From Pohlia nutans (taxonomy: Eukaryota; Streptophyta; Bryopsida; Bryales; Mniaceae): a stretch of 64,000 bases of DNA. The stretch is taken from positions 51,262,234 through 51,326,233 of the forward strand of contig CM040085.1 of the NCBI GenBank assembly GCA_022496805.1, written 5' to 3'. The translations under genes and the position numbers were made by a program. Positions 36,403 to 46,611 of this stretch are shown here, piece after piece. Numbering within the stretch: the stretch's first letter is position 1; each line of letters begins with the position of its first letter. The notes beneath the pieces were generated by a model that saw only the letters and a list, made by a program, of their open reading frames with translations, was not told where the DNA came from and searched no databases.

Positions 36403-37868
36403 TCATTCCTTTGAAGGACCTAGCCCTAGATACTTGAAGACACCATATCCAGCGGCAGCCAAAAGAAACAGCCCTACAGTTGGAGTGAAAGATGGATACA
36501 GCTTGTTCACTAAAAACTGGTCCCAATCTTCCGGCAAAAACCCTGCATTCAATTGAGCATGCACACGTTAGAGCACATGCATTGTGGTCACCACATTGTT
36601 GCTGGAATCAGGAGCAGCACAATCAGATACACCCAGGCCTCTTTAATCCCACATGCTCAAACCCTGGGGAACAGTTCAAAACTCACTCTGTACTCTCACT
36701 ATCACACTTTGTTATGTTACAAGACGTTGCATATATAAGGAATTATTCATGTGAAAAGGATTATAGATCACCTTCCAAACTCCTGCAACCCCAAATACTT
36801 AATACCACTTTCGCATACAACACTACTGTTCATCAAACAGAACTACGTGCATTTTGGGTGCCATATACTGTGAGATTAAAGTGTATTATCATTCCTGTTT
36901 CTCACACTTCCTGCAATATGGCCCGTGTCAGCTCGGAGTTAACCTCAATTATATCACTGAAATCTAGGGCAGTCACCCATAGTCACGACTCTAAAATTTC
37001 ACACTATGGGTATATATTGAGTAGGAGGATATAGGTCACTGAACCATATATTAAACTTTTGCATACACTATCTAAATAATGCATTCTTTGGAGCGATGGA
37101 ACCCACTTTCATTTACTACCAAGAATATATATATAGCTCAAAGATTCTCGGTGTGCCTAGCCTACCTTATGGTACATTGCAACAACCACTCTCACGGTCC
37201 TATGCACCATTAGGGAATATCAAAGCTAGTTACGATTTCAGAATCGCGTTCCAAAACTGTATGAGGGGTTTAGTACTTGGTTTGCTTCTTACATTGGGAA
37301 ATAAACTTTTCCACAACAGCAGAATAGCCCAGGAAAATTATTAAGACACCAATCGCCAATAATGCACAAGGAAGCAGAAGCAAAAATTACGACAGACATG
37401 GATTCACTTCAAGCAAACCCTAAACCGATGAGCAAGGAAACACTGTAACGCACCTGAGGCAGCTAATGCAAGGCCCTCGACGAAGATGAGTCCGAACAAG
37501 AAGACGAGCGAGACCACATACGCGGTCTCGATTTGCGACACTTGATTCTCCGCCGGCGCAGACTGGAGCAGCGGCTGCTGAGGCGCACTGCGGCGAATGG
37601 TGCCGGGCTTCTTCTTCTTTTCAGCAGGTCCTGCCCTCACGGTCGCTCCGAACCCCTTGGACGACGCATCGGTCACAGCAGACTTGCCGTTCTCCGTTTC
37701 CTCTTTCTCCGCCCCTTCAGCTCGGATTCTCACCACTCTAGCCACGCGTTCCCTGAAACTCGCAGGCCTCAAATGTCGAAGCGAAGAAGAGGCTACATGA
37801 GCACCGAAGCCATGGGTTGTGGCAATGCGATTGGGAGAGGAAATGCTGGATAAGGCAATGGAACACAT
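36403..37868 (-). CDS. LPA2: LPA2-like photosystem II assembly protein, chloroplast
   Basis: Two exons, 37454-37868 and 36403-36542, join in phase across a 911-bp GT-AG intron to give 184 residues, the length of Arabidopsis LPA2. Residues 1 to about 50 look like a chloroplast transit peptide (Ser/Arg rich, ending near VVRIRAEG). Then come a GFG motif, a KKKKPGTIRRSAP basic stretch, a first membrane helix ending GLALAASGFLPEDW across the splice, and a second helix in YPSFTPTVGLFLLAAAGYG followed by VFKYLGLGPSKE. These landmarks match LPA2, a thylakoid protein needed for CP43 incorporation into photosystem II. Function is by family; identity is strong. Confidence 0.92.
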
Positions 37869-38403
37869 GGCTCTCGATTACTCTTAGTTTTGAAAGAAGA
37901 AGAATGCGCTTGGAAATCGGTGTGGGATTCAATGAGTCGATGCCATACTCGCATCGACCGACGCGACAGAGTGCAAATCGATCGTCTCTCGGCAGTGAAT
38001 TGACGAGGCAGAGCGCAGGCAAGTCCTCGATAAGATGTGCCTCCAGTTTCTTTGATTTCACTCGCCATTCTGAGATGGATTGCACAAAGCAACGAGCTTC
38101 TGATAACAAAGCAATCCAATCAGCCCCCCCCCTTTTTTTTTCGGGGGGGGGTAGTAAAATATTGAACGAAATCGGCAGATTTGGATGAAAGCAACGTTAA
38201 ATTGTGAATAAAAAGTATTTTCCATCTAAAATATGGATGAATGTAGAAATATGTGATTCTACCATATTATTTTAGAATGTTAGAATTGTTGCTAGTTTAG
38301 GACTCTCTAAAAATGAAAAAAAGGGGGTTGAATTTGATGCCTCCATTAGTACACAATCATTCTTTACTCTGGCTGATTTCAATTTTAAAATTTTATTTTT
38401 CAC
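37869..38403. other. LPA2 upstream region
   Basis: Contains the presumed LPA2 promoter and 5' leader. Short frames overlap it on both strands without recognisable motifs. A C9-T9-C-G9 hairpin lies at 38124-38151. AT-rich beyond 38160. Confidence 0.45.
38124..38151. repeat. C9-T9-C-G9 homopolymer hairpin
   Basis: Nine C, nine T, one C and nine G in succession form a pure C/G stem with a T loop, about 260 bp upstream of LPA2. It may mark the tip of a lost foldback element or an assembly artefact at a hard-to-read site. Confidence 0.7.
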
Positions 38404-38407
38404 TTAA

Positions 38408-39191
38408 TCCCTAAAAGACCAATAAGCCCAAATTGGGCTCCATGTATTTTGAACAGTTTTGTGTAGGTCCTCATTGGGCATAATCTTGTTCAGATTCATT
38501 TGTTTTTTGACCAATACATGCAATGATCTTCACTAGTTTTGGTGATATAAAATTTGCATCACAAACTTGGCAAATCATGTTTTCGCAATGTTTTACGTAT
38601 GTTGTTGAGATGAACAGGGATGATTACATTCGACATATGTTTTACGTATGTATATCGTATAAAAAACGTACGAAGAACATATTACAAACATGAAAAAACA
38701 CATCTTGATAAAATTTACATGTTACTTTGTAATATGTCTTTCGTAATATGTTCGTAAATTTACATGTTCGTAATATGTCTTCCAATAAACATACGCAAAA
38801 CGTATGTTGAACGTAATCACCCCTATTCATCTCAACAACATATGTAAAACATTCCAAAACATGACTTCCTAAGTTTGTGACGTGGTCCCATGTGAAATTA
38901 CTGTACCCAGCTAACATGGTTGGCAAGTTGTGCCAAATTATTATTTTTTTGCCCAAATGTTGTGAATATTGTTTAAAATTCTCTTTTTCACTATAGAGTT
39001 TTTTTTTAAATTTTTTTTTTTTAATTTTTTAAATTTTTTTTTTTTAAATTGAAAAAAAAAATCCTAATGATTTCGGCTTCTTTTATAAAATTATTTTTTG
39101 ATGACCCTAACAGCTGGATATGATATATTTTTCACAATATAATCAATTGATTTTGTCATTTAAAAACTGTGAATCTTTGGTCCTTTAGGGG
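38408..39191. mobile_element. TTAA-family MITE (copy B), 784 bp, complete ends
   Basis: TTAA at 38404-38407 and 39192-39195 flanks TCCCTAAAAGACCAATAAG on the left and, reversed, CCCCTAAAGGACCAAAG on the right. The interior matches copies A (4159), E (26096) and C (62993, reverse). It contains a nested foldback (38557-38882) and a poly-T/A-rich block at 39000-39060. No coding capacity. Confidence 0.8.
38557..38882. mobile_element. Foldback element nested in copy B
   Basis: CATCACAAACTTGGCAAATC at the left and, reversed, CGTCACAAACTTAGGAAGTC at the right begin long arms that continue through TTTTACGTATGTTGTTGAG. Copies A and E lack it: there GATATAAAATT runs directly into GGTCCCATCTGAA, whereas here the two parts are separated by this insert. 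Arms about 90-100 bp. Confidence 0.7.
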
Positions 39192-39195
39192 TTAA

Positions 39196-39583
39196 ATACA
39201 GTTGGTTGCCACAATCAAGCCATAATGAGACTGACTATGTCCTGGGACATGCTATGATGATTTTAGACTACCATAGTAAGTTTGAACAAAAATATCTATT
39301 TTTTTATTTGATGAAATGTGTTTTGCCAAAGCATTGGTTGTCACTCACAAAATTGTATAGGTTGCAAAAACAATTGCATCATATAACACAATTTGTACAA
39401 ACCTATTATAGTATATAGGGCGTAGTGACTATGTACTATAGTCTCAGGGCGTAGTGACTTTCTCGATTATTCAGATCTTGCTTCAGGGAAGCAATCGTCG
39501 GCGCCGTTAATTACAGCGGCAGTTTGAGCTTTGAAAAGACCTCTTGGAGCAGGTGCTGATCAATCGGAAGAAAATTTAAAGCC
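39196..39583. other. Spacer before the SIN3-like ORF
   Basis: AT-rich up to 39415, then a GGGCGTAGTGACT duplication near 39418-39460 and GC-richer leader sequence directly before the ORF. No gene. Confidence 0.4.
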
Positions 39584-40144
39584 ATGGTGAGGGTGCAGCT
39601 GGCGAGGGTGAGGAAACGAGTGATGGCGCCGAGCAGGACGACGCCTTTCCGGGGCGGACGCGGCCAGCTGCAGCAGCGCCTCACGAAGGACGACGCGATT
39701 CGGTATTTGAAAGACGTGAAGGACAAATTCTAGGACGACGACAAGTACAACGAGTTTACGAAGGTGATGAAGGACTACAATGCGTGCAGGTTGAACGTAG
39801 CCGGCGTGGTCACGCGCGTGACGGAGCTTTTCGAGGGCCATCGGGATTTGATGCTTGGTTTCGACGCGTTCTTGCCATCCGGGTTGGAGATTTTTGCTCC
39901 TTTCGAGAAGGACATTCCGGAGTTCCATGATGCGGTGAATTTTATTTTCAAGGTCAAGGCGTGGTTTCGACATGCTGCTGAAGAGCATGTGTACGACGCT
40001 TTCTTGAAGAGTTTGGGGATGTACCGGAAGGGGAACAAGAACATAAACGAAGTCTATTGGGACGTCGTGTTGTTGTTTGTGAATCATGGCGATCTGTTTC
40101 AAGAGTTTACTACTTTCTTGCCTGGCAGGAGATTTCAGAGATGA
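39584..40144 (+). pseudogene. SIN3-like protein with PAH1 and PAH2, one in-frame TAG
   Basis: The frame from ATG 39584 to TGA 40142 is 186 codons plus the stop, broken once by TAG at 39731. The N-terminal 30 residues are basic. Then PAH1 (DDAIRYLKDVKDKF, stop, DDDKYNEFTKVMKDY, LFEGHRDLMLGFDAFLP) and PAH2 (FHDAVNFIFKVKAWF, VYDAFLKSLGMYR, LFVNHGDLFQEFTTFLP) follow. These are the paired amphipathic helix domains by which SIN3 corepressors bind transcription factors; full plant SIN3 proteins exceed 1000 residues and have many introns. An intronless two-domain copy suggests a retrocopy or one of the short plant SNL-like genes. A CAG to TAG change would explain the stop. Codon use and GC remain gene-like, so inactivation is probably recent. 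Confidence 0.78.
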
Positions 40145-42244
40145 AGCTTTTTATTTTTAGGTGATACTGTTTTCCAGGTACTGTGAGGAGCAGTTAGATG
40201 AGACTAAGTCGTATTGATTTAGTTTGTATTGATTTAGTTCATTTTTGCATATTGCAAGTGTAATTCATTTGTTTTTCCCCGGAAGGGTAGCCAAGTGGTT
40301 TTGAGGTGAGGCAAACGAAAAAATCATAAGTTATGATGTACTATTGCACAGTTGTTTGATGGATGATAGCGTACAGTATTCTACAAGATTGTTACTACAA
40401 CGTACAAATAGCAAACATTCAGTGTAATAATTAAGTAGCTTCCGGAGATAATTACATGATTATTCGCTCTTGCAATTTGTTGAACTGGTTTGCTGTAGCT
40501 ATTTTCAATCAATTCATCCTACTAATAATTCTCTTGGCACCACCTTGTCTTATTGGATATGTGGATAATTGTGTCAAGAGAGTTTCTTGACTCATGTTGC
40601 TTGATCTAATTGTCTTTTCATTTGCTCAAATGCATTGCTCATAATCGGAAAAATCAAATAAAATATAAATATGTTATGGGATTGCTCAAAAACATCAAAC
40701 TTAAAATTTAAATGTATTATGGGATTGCTCAAAAAATTTAGATAACTTTGTAAGATTTCCCACCAATCTTTAATTAGTGCGAGACTTTTTTCAAAACCCT
40801 TACTACTCACTATAAAAACTCTCAATTATTGTAAGTCTCACTTTGTTCTAATACCACAATTACTATTAAAAAAAACAGAATTATTGTGACTCATAATAAT
40901 GGCAATAATCGATGTAGTGATGTTTTTTTTGTCAAAAGACAATTTAGCATTTTTGCTACTTTCCAATGGCTTGAAGAACAATTATAGCTCCTTGCATGCT
41001 CTTTTCATATTAATATATAGGTAATATCAGGGTAATACACATATGCTACCTAGGTGCTACTTAGACAATAGGTTACCTCCTAAACGTCCAAGCGTTCAAA
41101 AGGTGGACAAATAATAGATTCAAACTCTTCTCACGTCTTCATCAATGTTTGAATGAAAGTCATTCATTTTTTGGAGATTCTTCACCAACTTGTTCTCCTA
41201 TCTAACGGTTGGATTTAGTTATACTTGATTACATATTTTTCTAAAATTACAAATGTAGAAGTATGTCAAATTGTTAACAAAGCCAAAATTGCATTGACTG
41301 TATTTCAAAAGTAACCTTGCAAAAATGAGGTCATAGATTTAAGAAACAAAAAAAAATCAAATAATCACCATGTTTAAGAGTATCTCATTTCAAATTCATT
41401 CCAACTCAAAAAATATTAATATTTTGTTTGTAATTGAATTTAGAAGGAATTTCAAATTTTAACTTTCAAATTTTATAATTAAATATTAGTGATAGTAATT
41501 GCGAATCGAACTATATGGATGGGGTCTCCAATTCAAAATCTAGAACTTTCATTTGTATATCAATTTCAAAATATTCTTCTAAATAGTAGTTTATGATGTT
41601 TTTTCTCAAATTGTCAATTCCAGAGACACCAAGGTACGTTTAGGGGTTAGAAGTGACTACACATCTTGACTCCATGTAGGAAATTTGGCTATTATTTCTG
41701 TGTCGTTTTCAAACATTCTTTGTTTCAACTAGCTAGCCCAAATATTATGGAGCAAATTGGCTAAAATTACCAACAAAATCACTGTTTGTAGCACTCATTT
41801 TTAGAACTCCCCTCCACAACAGACATGGGCTTCACATCCTTTTACTTTTCAAGGTTCCACATCCTTTTACTTTTCAAGGTTCCATATCCTTTTACTTTTT
41901 TCTGGTAAAATTGGAAATATCTTCTGGCACTCACATGAAGGAAGTGGCAGTTCCTAAAAAAAAGAAAGGATAATGCATAACTAACCCTTCTGACCCACTC
42001 ATCCTATAGTATATACTGAGTGTTCTCTTTTCTCATCTCTCATGTCTATCACGCATGTAGTTTGCATCCTTTGTGTGTATGCTTTAGCTTTGCTTTTGAT
42101 CCCTGTTAGCAACCAATCCAAACAATCAATGAAACCACCATCTTAAGTAATTTTCTGGTAGCTTCGCATTGCCAAGTTACAACTTCCTGAGAGGGAATTA
42201 GGGTAGATATCTGGTTTGATACAGTTTCAGGTGGTCCAAGCACC
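40145..42244. other. Intergenic, F-box upstream region
   Basis: Mostly AT-rich. A single TTAA-family-like end (ACGTTTAGGGGTTAG) is at 41632-41646 and shares its inner 90 bases with the end at 31513. A direct repeat lies at 41831-41900. The last 200 bases are the likely F-box leader. No gene supported. Confidence 0.5.
41831..41900 (+). repeat. 25-bp direct repeat, about 2.7 copies
   Basis: The unit TTCCACATCCTTTTACTTTT, followed by CAAGG, is repeated nearly perfectly; the last copy is partial. It lies about 350 bp upstream of the F-box start codon. Confidence 0.8.
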
Positions 42245-43618
42245 ATGGCTCACGATCGTTTATCATATTCTTTGTCAGTTGATTCACAGTCTCCTCAAAC
42301 AAGAGCCTATTGTCGCTCTCGTTCATCTGAAACCCTTAGGTGTGTTGCTGATTTGGTGTTCTGGTACCTCCCGTTGCGCACTCTGGTTCGCTGCAAGGTC
42401 CTCAGCAAGGAATGGAGGGCGTGGTGTGACAAAAACCTTTCGCAAATTTCAAAGGAGCGCAGGAAGGATGAATTGAAGTTAGATTGGTACTTCCTACTTG
42501 CATTTGAGCATCGTGGACATGAAAGGCAACAGGGTTTCTTTGGATCATGGAAATGGTATGGCATACATCAGGGAACGAAGGAACAACACACTCTTAGTCT
42601 TGGGTTCGACTTCATTCCTGGTTGTTTATTTTCATGCTTTGAATATGCTCTAGAGGCTGTCTCTAGCGGACTTGTTGTGTTGACGAAATTCAACTTAAAC
42701 GTCCGTGATTTAGACTTGATTGTGGGCAACCCTCTGAGCAAAAAGTGGAAAAGGTTGCCAAGTTATGCCAAGGTATGCCAAAACACAAGGTTGGAGATAG
42801 CACAAATTACTACTCTGCAGACGCATTTGGTGTTGGGGGATCTGCCAAATGAGTACATGGTTATGAGAATTTCTAATAAGTGCATCAATGTATACACCTC
42901 TTCCACGGAGCAGTGGGTGTGTGCGTCCTTCGATAACTATGACTCTAACGTTTGTTATGCATCTAGTGTGTGTTTGAAGGGCCATGTGTACATTTTGTAT
43001 ATGATAAAACAAGATCCACTTTTAGGCACACGATGGAGTCATAAGTTGAGGATATATGACATACAATCTGGGAGATATGAATTTAAATACTTCATCGCCG
43101 TTATACAAGATCACAACGTGGAGAATGAGCCTTGCCTCAGTGGACCCCGTTACCCCATCCTGGTCGTGTGTATGGGTAATTTGTATGTGGTAAGTGCATC
43201 GTGTCGAGCTGCGCGCAACCATATCAAACCACGGGAAAGACATGAAACATATGTGGCAAATTGTGAGTTTCACATCTTCTCGCTCATGGAGGAAGGAAGG
43301 CTTTTCGATGAAGGCTCATGGAAGCACGTGGTTATTGTGCCCGTGGTGTTTTATGGTGTCGAAGAGGATGTTGTACAGTTTTGGGAAGCCTGTAGAATGT
43401 TCAGCTGTGTGGCAAGGTCCAACATGATATACCTGGCATGGTCTAGCAGTATGCATCGTGGAGATTGGTTGCCTGTCAATTATTTGGAGTATGATGTGGT
43501 GTCTGGTCTTCATACGACATATGCAATTGTGGGTCATCATCAACTGCAATTTCCCAAGCCATATTCCGGCCATGGATGTAATATGGCATACAATCCTTGT
43601 TTGGACTTAGAACCGTAG
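42245..43618 (+). CDS. F-box protein with kelch/propeller-like C-terminal half
   Basis: A single uninterrupted frame of 457 residues starts at CACCATGG, a good plant start context. Residues about 30-62 form an F-box (VADLVFWYLPLRTLVRCKV, then LSKEWRAWC), which would bind SKP1 in an SCF ubiquitin ligase. The rest has repeated beta-type strands with aromatic and Gly positions (NPLSKKWKRLPSY, VYTSSTEQWVCASF, LRIYDIQSGRYEF, NLYVVSASCR), like the kelch or FBA-type substrate-binding half of plant F-box proteins. Target unknown. The absence of introns is common in this family. An upstream ATG at 42216 in another frame overlaps the start. Confidence 0.88.
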   Translation: MAHDRLSYSLSVDSQSPQTRAYCRSRSSETLRCVADLVFWYLPLRTLVRCKVLSKEWRAWCDKNLSQISKERRKDELKLDWYFLLAFEHRGHERQQGFFGSWKWYGIHQGTKEQHTLSLGFDFIPGCLFSCFEYALEAVSSGLVVLTKFNLNVRDLDLIVGNPLSKKWKRLPSYAKVCQNTRLEIAQITTLQTHLVLGDLPNEYMVMRISNKCINVYTSSTEQWVCASFDNYDSNVCYASSVCLKGHVYILYMIKQDPLLGTRWSHKLRIYDIQSGRYEFKYFIAVIQDHNVENEPCLSGPRYPILVVCMGNLYVVSASCRAARNHIKPRERHETYVANCEFHIFSLMEEGRLFDEGSWKHVVIVPVVFYGVEEDVVQFWEACRMFSCVARSNMIYLAWSSSMHRGDWLPVNYLEYDVVSGLHTTYAIVGHHQLQFPKPYSGHGCNMAYNPCLDLEP

Positions 43619-44876
43619 CGGCTAGACACCACCTTCTAGCATTGGAGTGAAAGTCTTCCTTGGGATAGACGGTTGATTTTGTAGTTTTTCTGAACTAGGT
43701 CTCCTTGGATATCTTGGATACCTTAGACAATCACATGAAAGCATCTTACAAAGGCTGGTGTTTCTGTAACTCGGCATTATTTAAATATAGTGGTTGGTTT
43801 GAAATTGTTGAAATGGTTCAATTATGCTCCAGTTTTATATTTGGAGCAATTAGCTTCAATGGATTGGAGCCATGATACTTCCACGCTTTCCCGAAATATC
43901 TGGGTGCTTCAAAAAGCGAAGCAGGATACATTAGGCTGAGGTCATGATCTCCTTCCCATTCTAGAATTCTAACTTTGTACTGACCCACCAAACACTCTGA
44001 CTTTCCTACTGTATTTGTTCATACTATTTCAATTGATGGATCATGCACGCAGCAAAATTCTCCTCTAACTTACTCACTTCATCTTAACCCCTGGAGATAC
44101 CAAGTGGAAGAGGTTACGGAATTTTTCTGGGGTGACCAAAAATTCCCAGCTGCCGATCAAAACAAGTCAATGGGAAGCTGACATGGAGACATGCAGTCCT
44201 GAATCCCATGTAGGATTACAGGCCGAATGTTCAACAGACTAAATTCAAGCTAAGTTGTCATTATTATTGCAGGCTTACTCAAAACATTGTTGAACTTCCT
44301 CTGCACTCTGATTACTTCTGTATGCCACCCTCCATTGGTGAATTGTTTTCTGATGCTTGAAGATCCTTGTCTACACTGCTGTTTCAGTCGTCCTGAGGAG
44401 GAGGGCTCAATTAGGAGGACTCTGCCGCAACAACCGTGGAATTGGAGCCTAGTTAACTGGAGCTACTTGGGGCGGTTGTACTGTTTCCGTTGTCAAGGAA
44501 GAAGACGTGAATTCAGCTCTGAAGGTATGTACTCTGAGCTCTCTGTCCTGGTTGTAATGGCATTATCATGAACATTTGTAAAAAATGAGCAATTTCCAGA
44601 GTTCAACACTCTATTGGGCTGAAGTATGCATGTGTTAAATGAACTGTCTAGGCTCGTTTTGACGGATGTCTTGTGCAGGATTCGTACTATGAACTTGTGG
44701 TGAAGAAGGGGAAATCAAAGAGGAAGATGTAGATCTTTACGTCTTTGTATCAAACCAATTGCTGGTGCTGTTATCCTCATGACAAGCTATAACTATAATA
44801 CATAGAGCTCATAAATTCTTTTTGGTATTAGAAAGATCCGTGCACGTACAATAATCTTCGCATTCATGCAAACTAG
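43619..44876. other. F-box downstream region, no firm gene
   Basis: Probably holds the F-box 3' untranslated region. At 44092 TTAACCCCTGGAG resembles a TTAA-family end. A frame at about 44390-44527 (TLPQQPWNWSLVNWSYLGR, with a GTATGT donor after it) and a stretch at 44680-44732 ending KKGKSKRKM then stop could be exons, but phases do not join, so no gene is called. Confidence 0.4.
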
Positions 44877-45047
44877 CACTACAAGGAGAAGGCATCGCTT
44901 TTCACTCGGTAGGTGATTTAAAAACGCCACTTCGTATTTACTGCCCTGTCGCTCAAGACTTGGTGAGTGCGATTCGTCACGAGGGACAAGTGTGTAAAGT
45001 GAATTCTGACATGTTTTGAATGAGAAGCGACGCCTCTGCTAGTAGTG
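44877..45047. mobile_element. Mini-CACTA, 171 bp, third subfamily, TSD TAG
   Basis: The left end reads CACTACAAGGAGAAGGCATC and the right end, reversed, CACTACTAGCAGAGGCGTCG; both go on GCTTYTCA. TAG at 44874-44876 and 45048-45050 is the target duplication. Non-coding, GC-richer than its flanks. Confidence 0.85.
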
Positions 45048-45050
45048 TAG

Positions 45051-46611
45051 TCAATTTGAGCCATTGTTAATTAAGAGTAGACTAGTTGTCTTCGTTATCC
45101 ACATTCATCAATGGATTCCAGGTGATGAAATTCAGATTGCAGCACCTGAATCAAACAGATTGATGTGAGCTTCAGGTTATGAATAGAGTAGAAATGGGGA
45201 CTTCAGAAATAGCTGGAGTCCGATGATGTATGTATGATACACAGGGTTCTTTTAATTTGGTAGTGAAGCTCTTCACATCCTGTCTCTTCGAGCAGAATGT
45301 AAGCACTGGGATAAATTTTGTTTTGTCCATTATCATGGGCTTCTCAAGCCGCAAGGACTTTGATATACAACATGCATGTATAACCTTTGACATGCATGGT
45401 ATAAATGATAGAGCGTTTTGTTGTAATTTACAGATGTCCCCCCTCCGCGCATTCCATAATTGATAATGCTTAAATTGAGAATTTAAATTCTCCCTAAATA
45501 TCTGATGCAAACCAATTATTCGATTTCACTACAGAACAAAATTTATCTAAGTTTCTGTTTCGGAATAGTTGTCTATTGTAGAGTTTGAAATTGAGAACAA
45601 GATAGATCGGAATAGTTGTCTATTGAAACAATATCATATTGTTTTGATACTAGTGTACATGTGTGCTATGTGATACTGTGTTCTTTGACGTAAGGAACAT
45701 ATATGATAGCATTGATTTCACCTCTCTCTTATCATATTTGTGCTCCACATATGAGCAGAGACAAGCTTTAGAGGCAAAACAGACTCCATGTGCACTTGTG
45801 TTGTAAGTTTTGTAAAGACTTGAAAAAGAATGAAAACAAGATAAATCAAAAGATAGAAGAAAAGATAAAGAAAAGATAATAGAAAAGATATAGATAAAGG
45901 CAATATTAATTAAAATGACACAAAATGGTCATTTTGAGACTCCCATCCCCCTATTGCGGGCTTCCTTTCAAGGATAGTTGTTGAAGCCAAAGATAAATAA
46001 AGGTCAAATTAGATTCATTGATGAAATAAAAGAAGTTGTAGTTACTTGAGCTTACTGCAATCAAAGATAAACAAATAAAATTAATGCTCATTAAATTGAG
46101 ACAAATTGCACATTTTGAGACTTCCATACATCAAACCACCTCAAAAATAGTCGGGGATAGGTAAGAGAACTGGGCGTCCAAATACAAGAACGAACAAAAA
46201 CAAAGATGGCGCCACAATTAAGCACATTTGAAGAGAAAAGTAATAAGATCAAAATGATGCGATTCGATTTGTGGAAATGACTCAAATGAGAAGTCCGCAC
46301 GTGTTATTTAATATATGGGAGCGTGGGAATGTACAAAACCGTGCTCATGTACACAAGTATAGAAGATAACGTGTGCTAGAGTATACAAGTATGACTAGTA
46401 GTAGATCATGATATAGTTATAGACATGAGATATTCAAATATTCCCTTGGCAGTATAGGTATTCAAGAACAACATAGGGTAGTACACAAGAACAACTCTAT
46501 GCTATAAGGTGTTTATCAAATGTTAAGGGGTTTTGTGAAGAATGCTAATATTTATAGTCACACAACAGTAAGTGACGTACTACTACTACGGAGAACACAA
46601 AACCCACTCAG
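45051..46611. other. Intergenic, AT-rich, no supported gene
   Basis: Contains a duplicated CGGAATAGTTGTCTATTG near 45560-45625, an AAAGATA-rich stretch at 45850-45900, and paired AAAATGGTCATTTTGAGACT-like segments near 45920 and 46110. No coding region recognised. Confidence 0.45.

Noticed and set aside
37533..38188. Several long plus- and minus-strand frames over LPA2 exon 1 and its upstream region
   Set aside because: They are shadow frames of the GC-rich LPA2 exon or promoter; LPA2 itself accounts for the coding signal.
44287..44733. Possible two-exon gene after the F-box gene
   Set aside because: A donor at 44525 and an acceptor before 44681 exist, but the two parts do not join in a common phase and no family is recognised.
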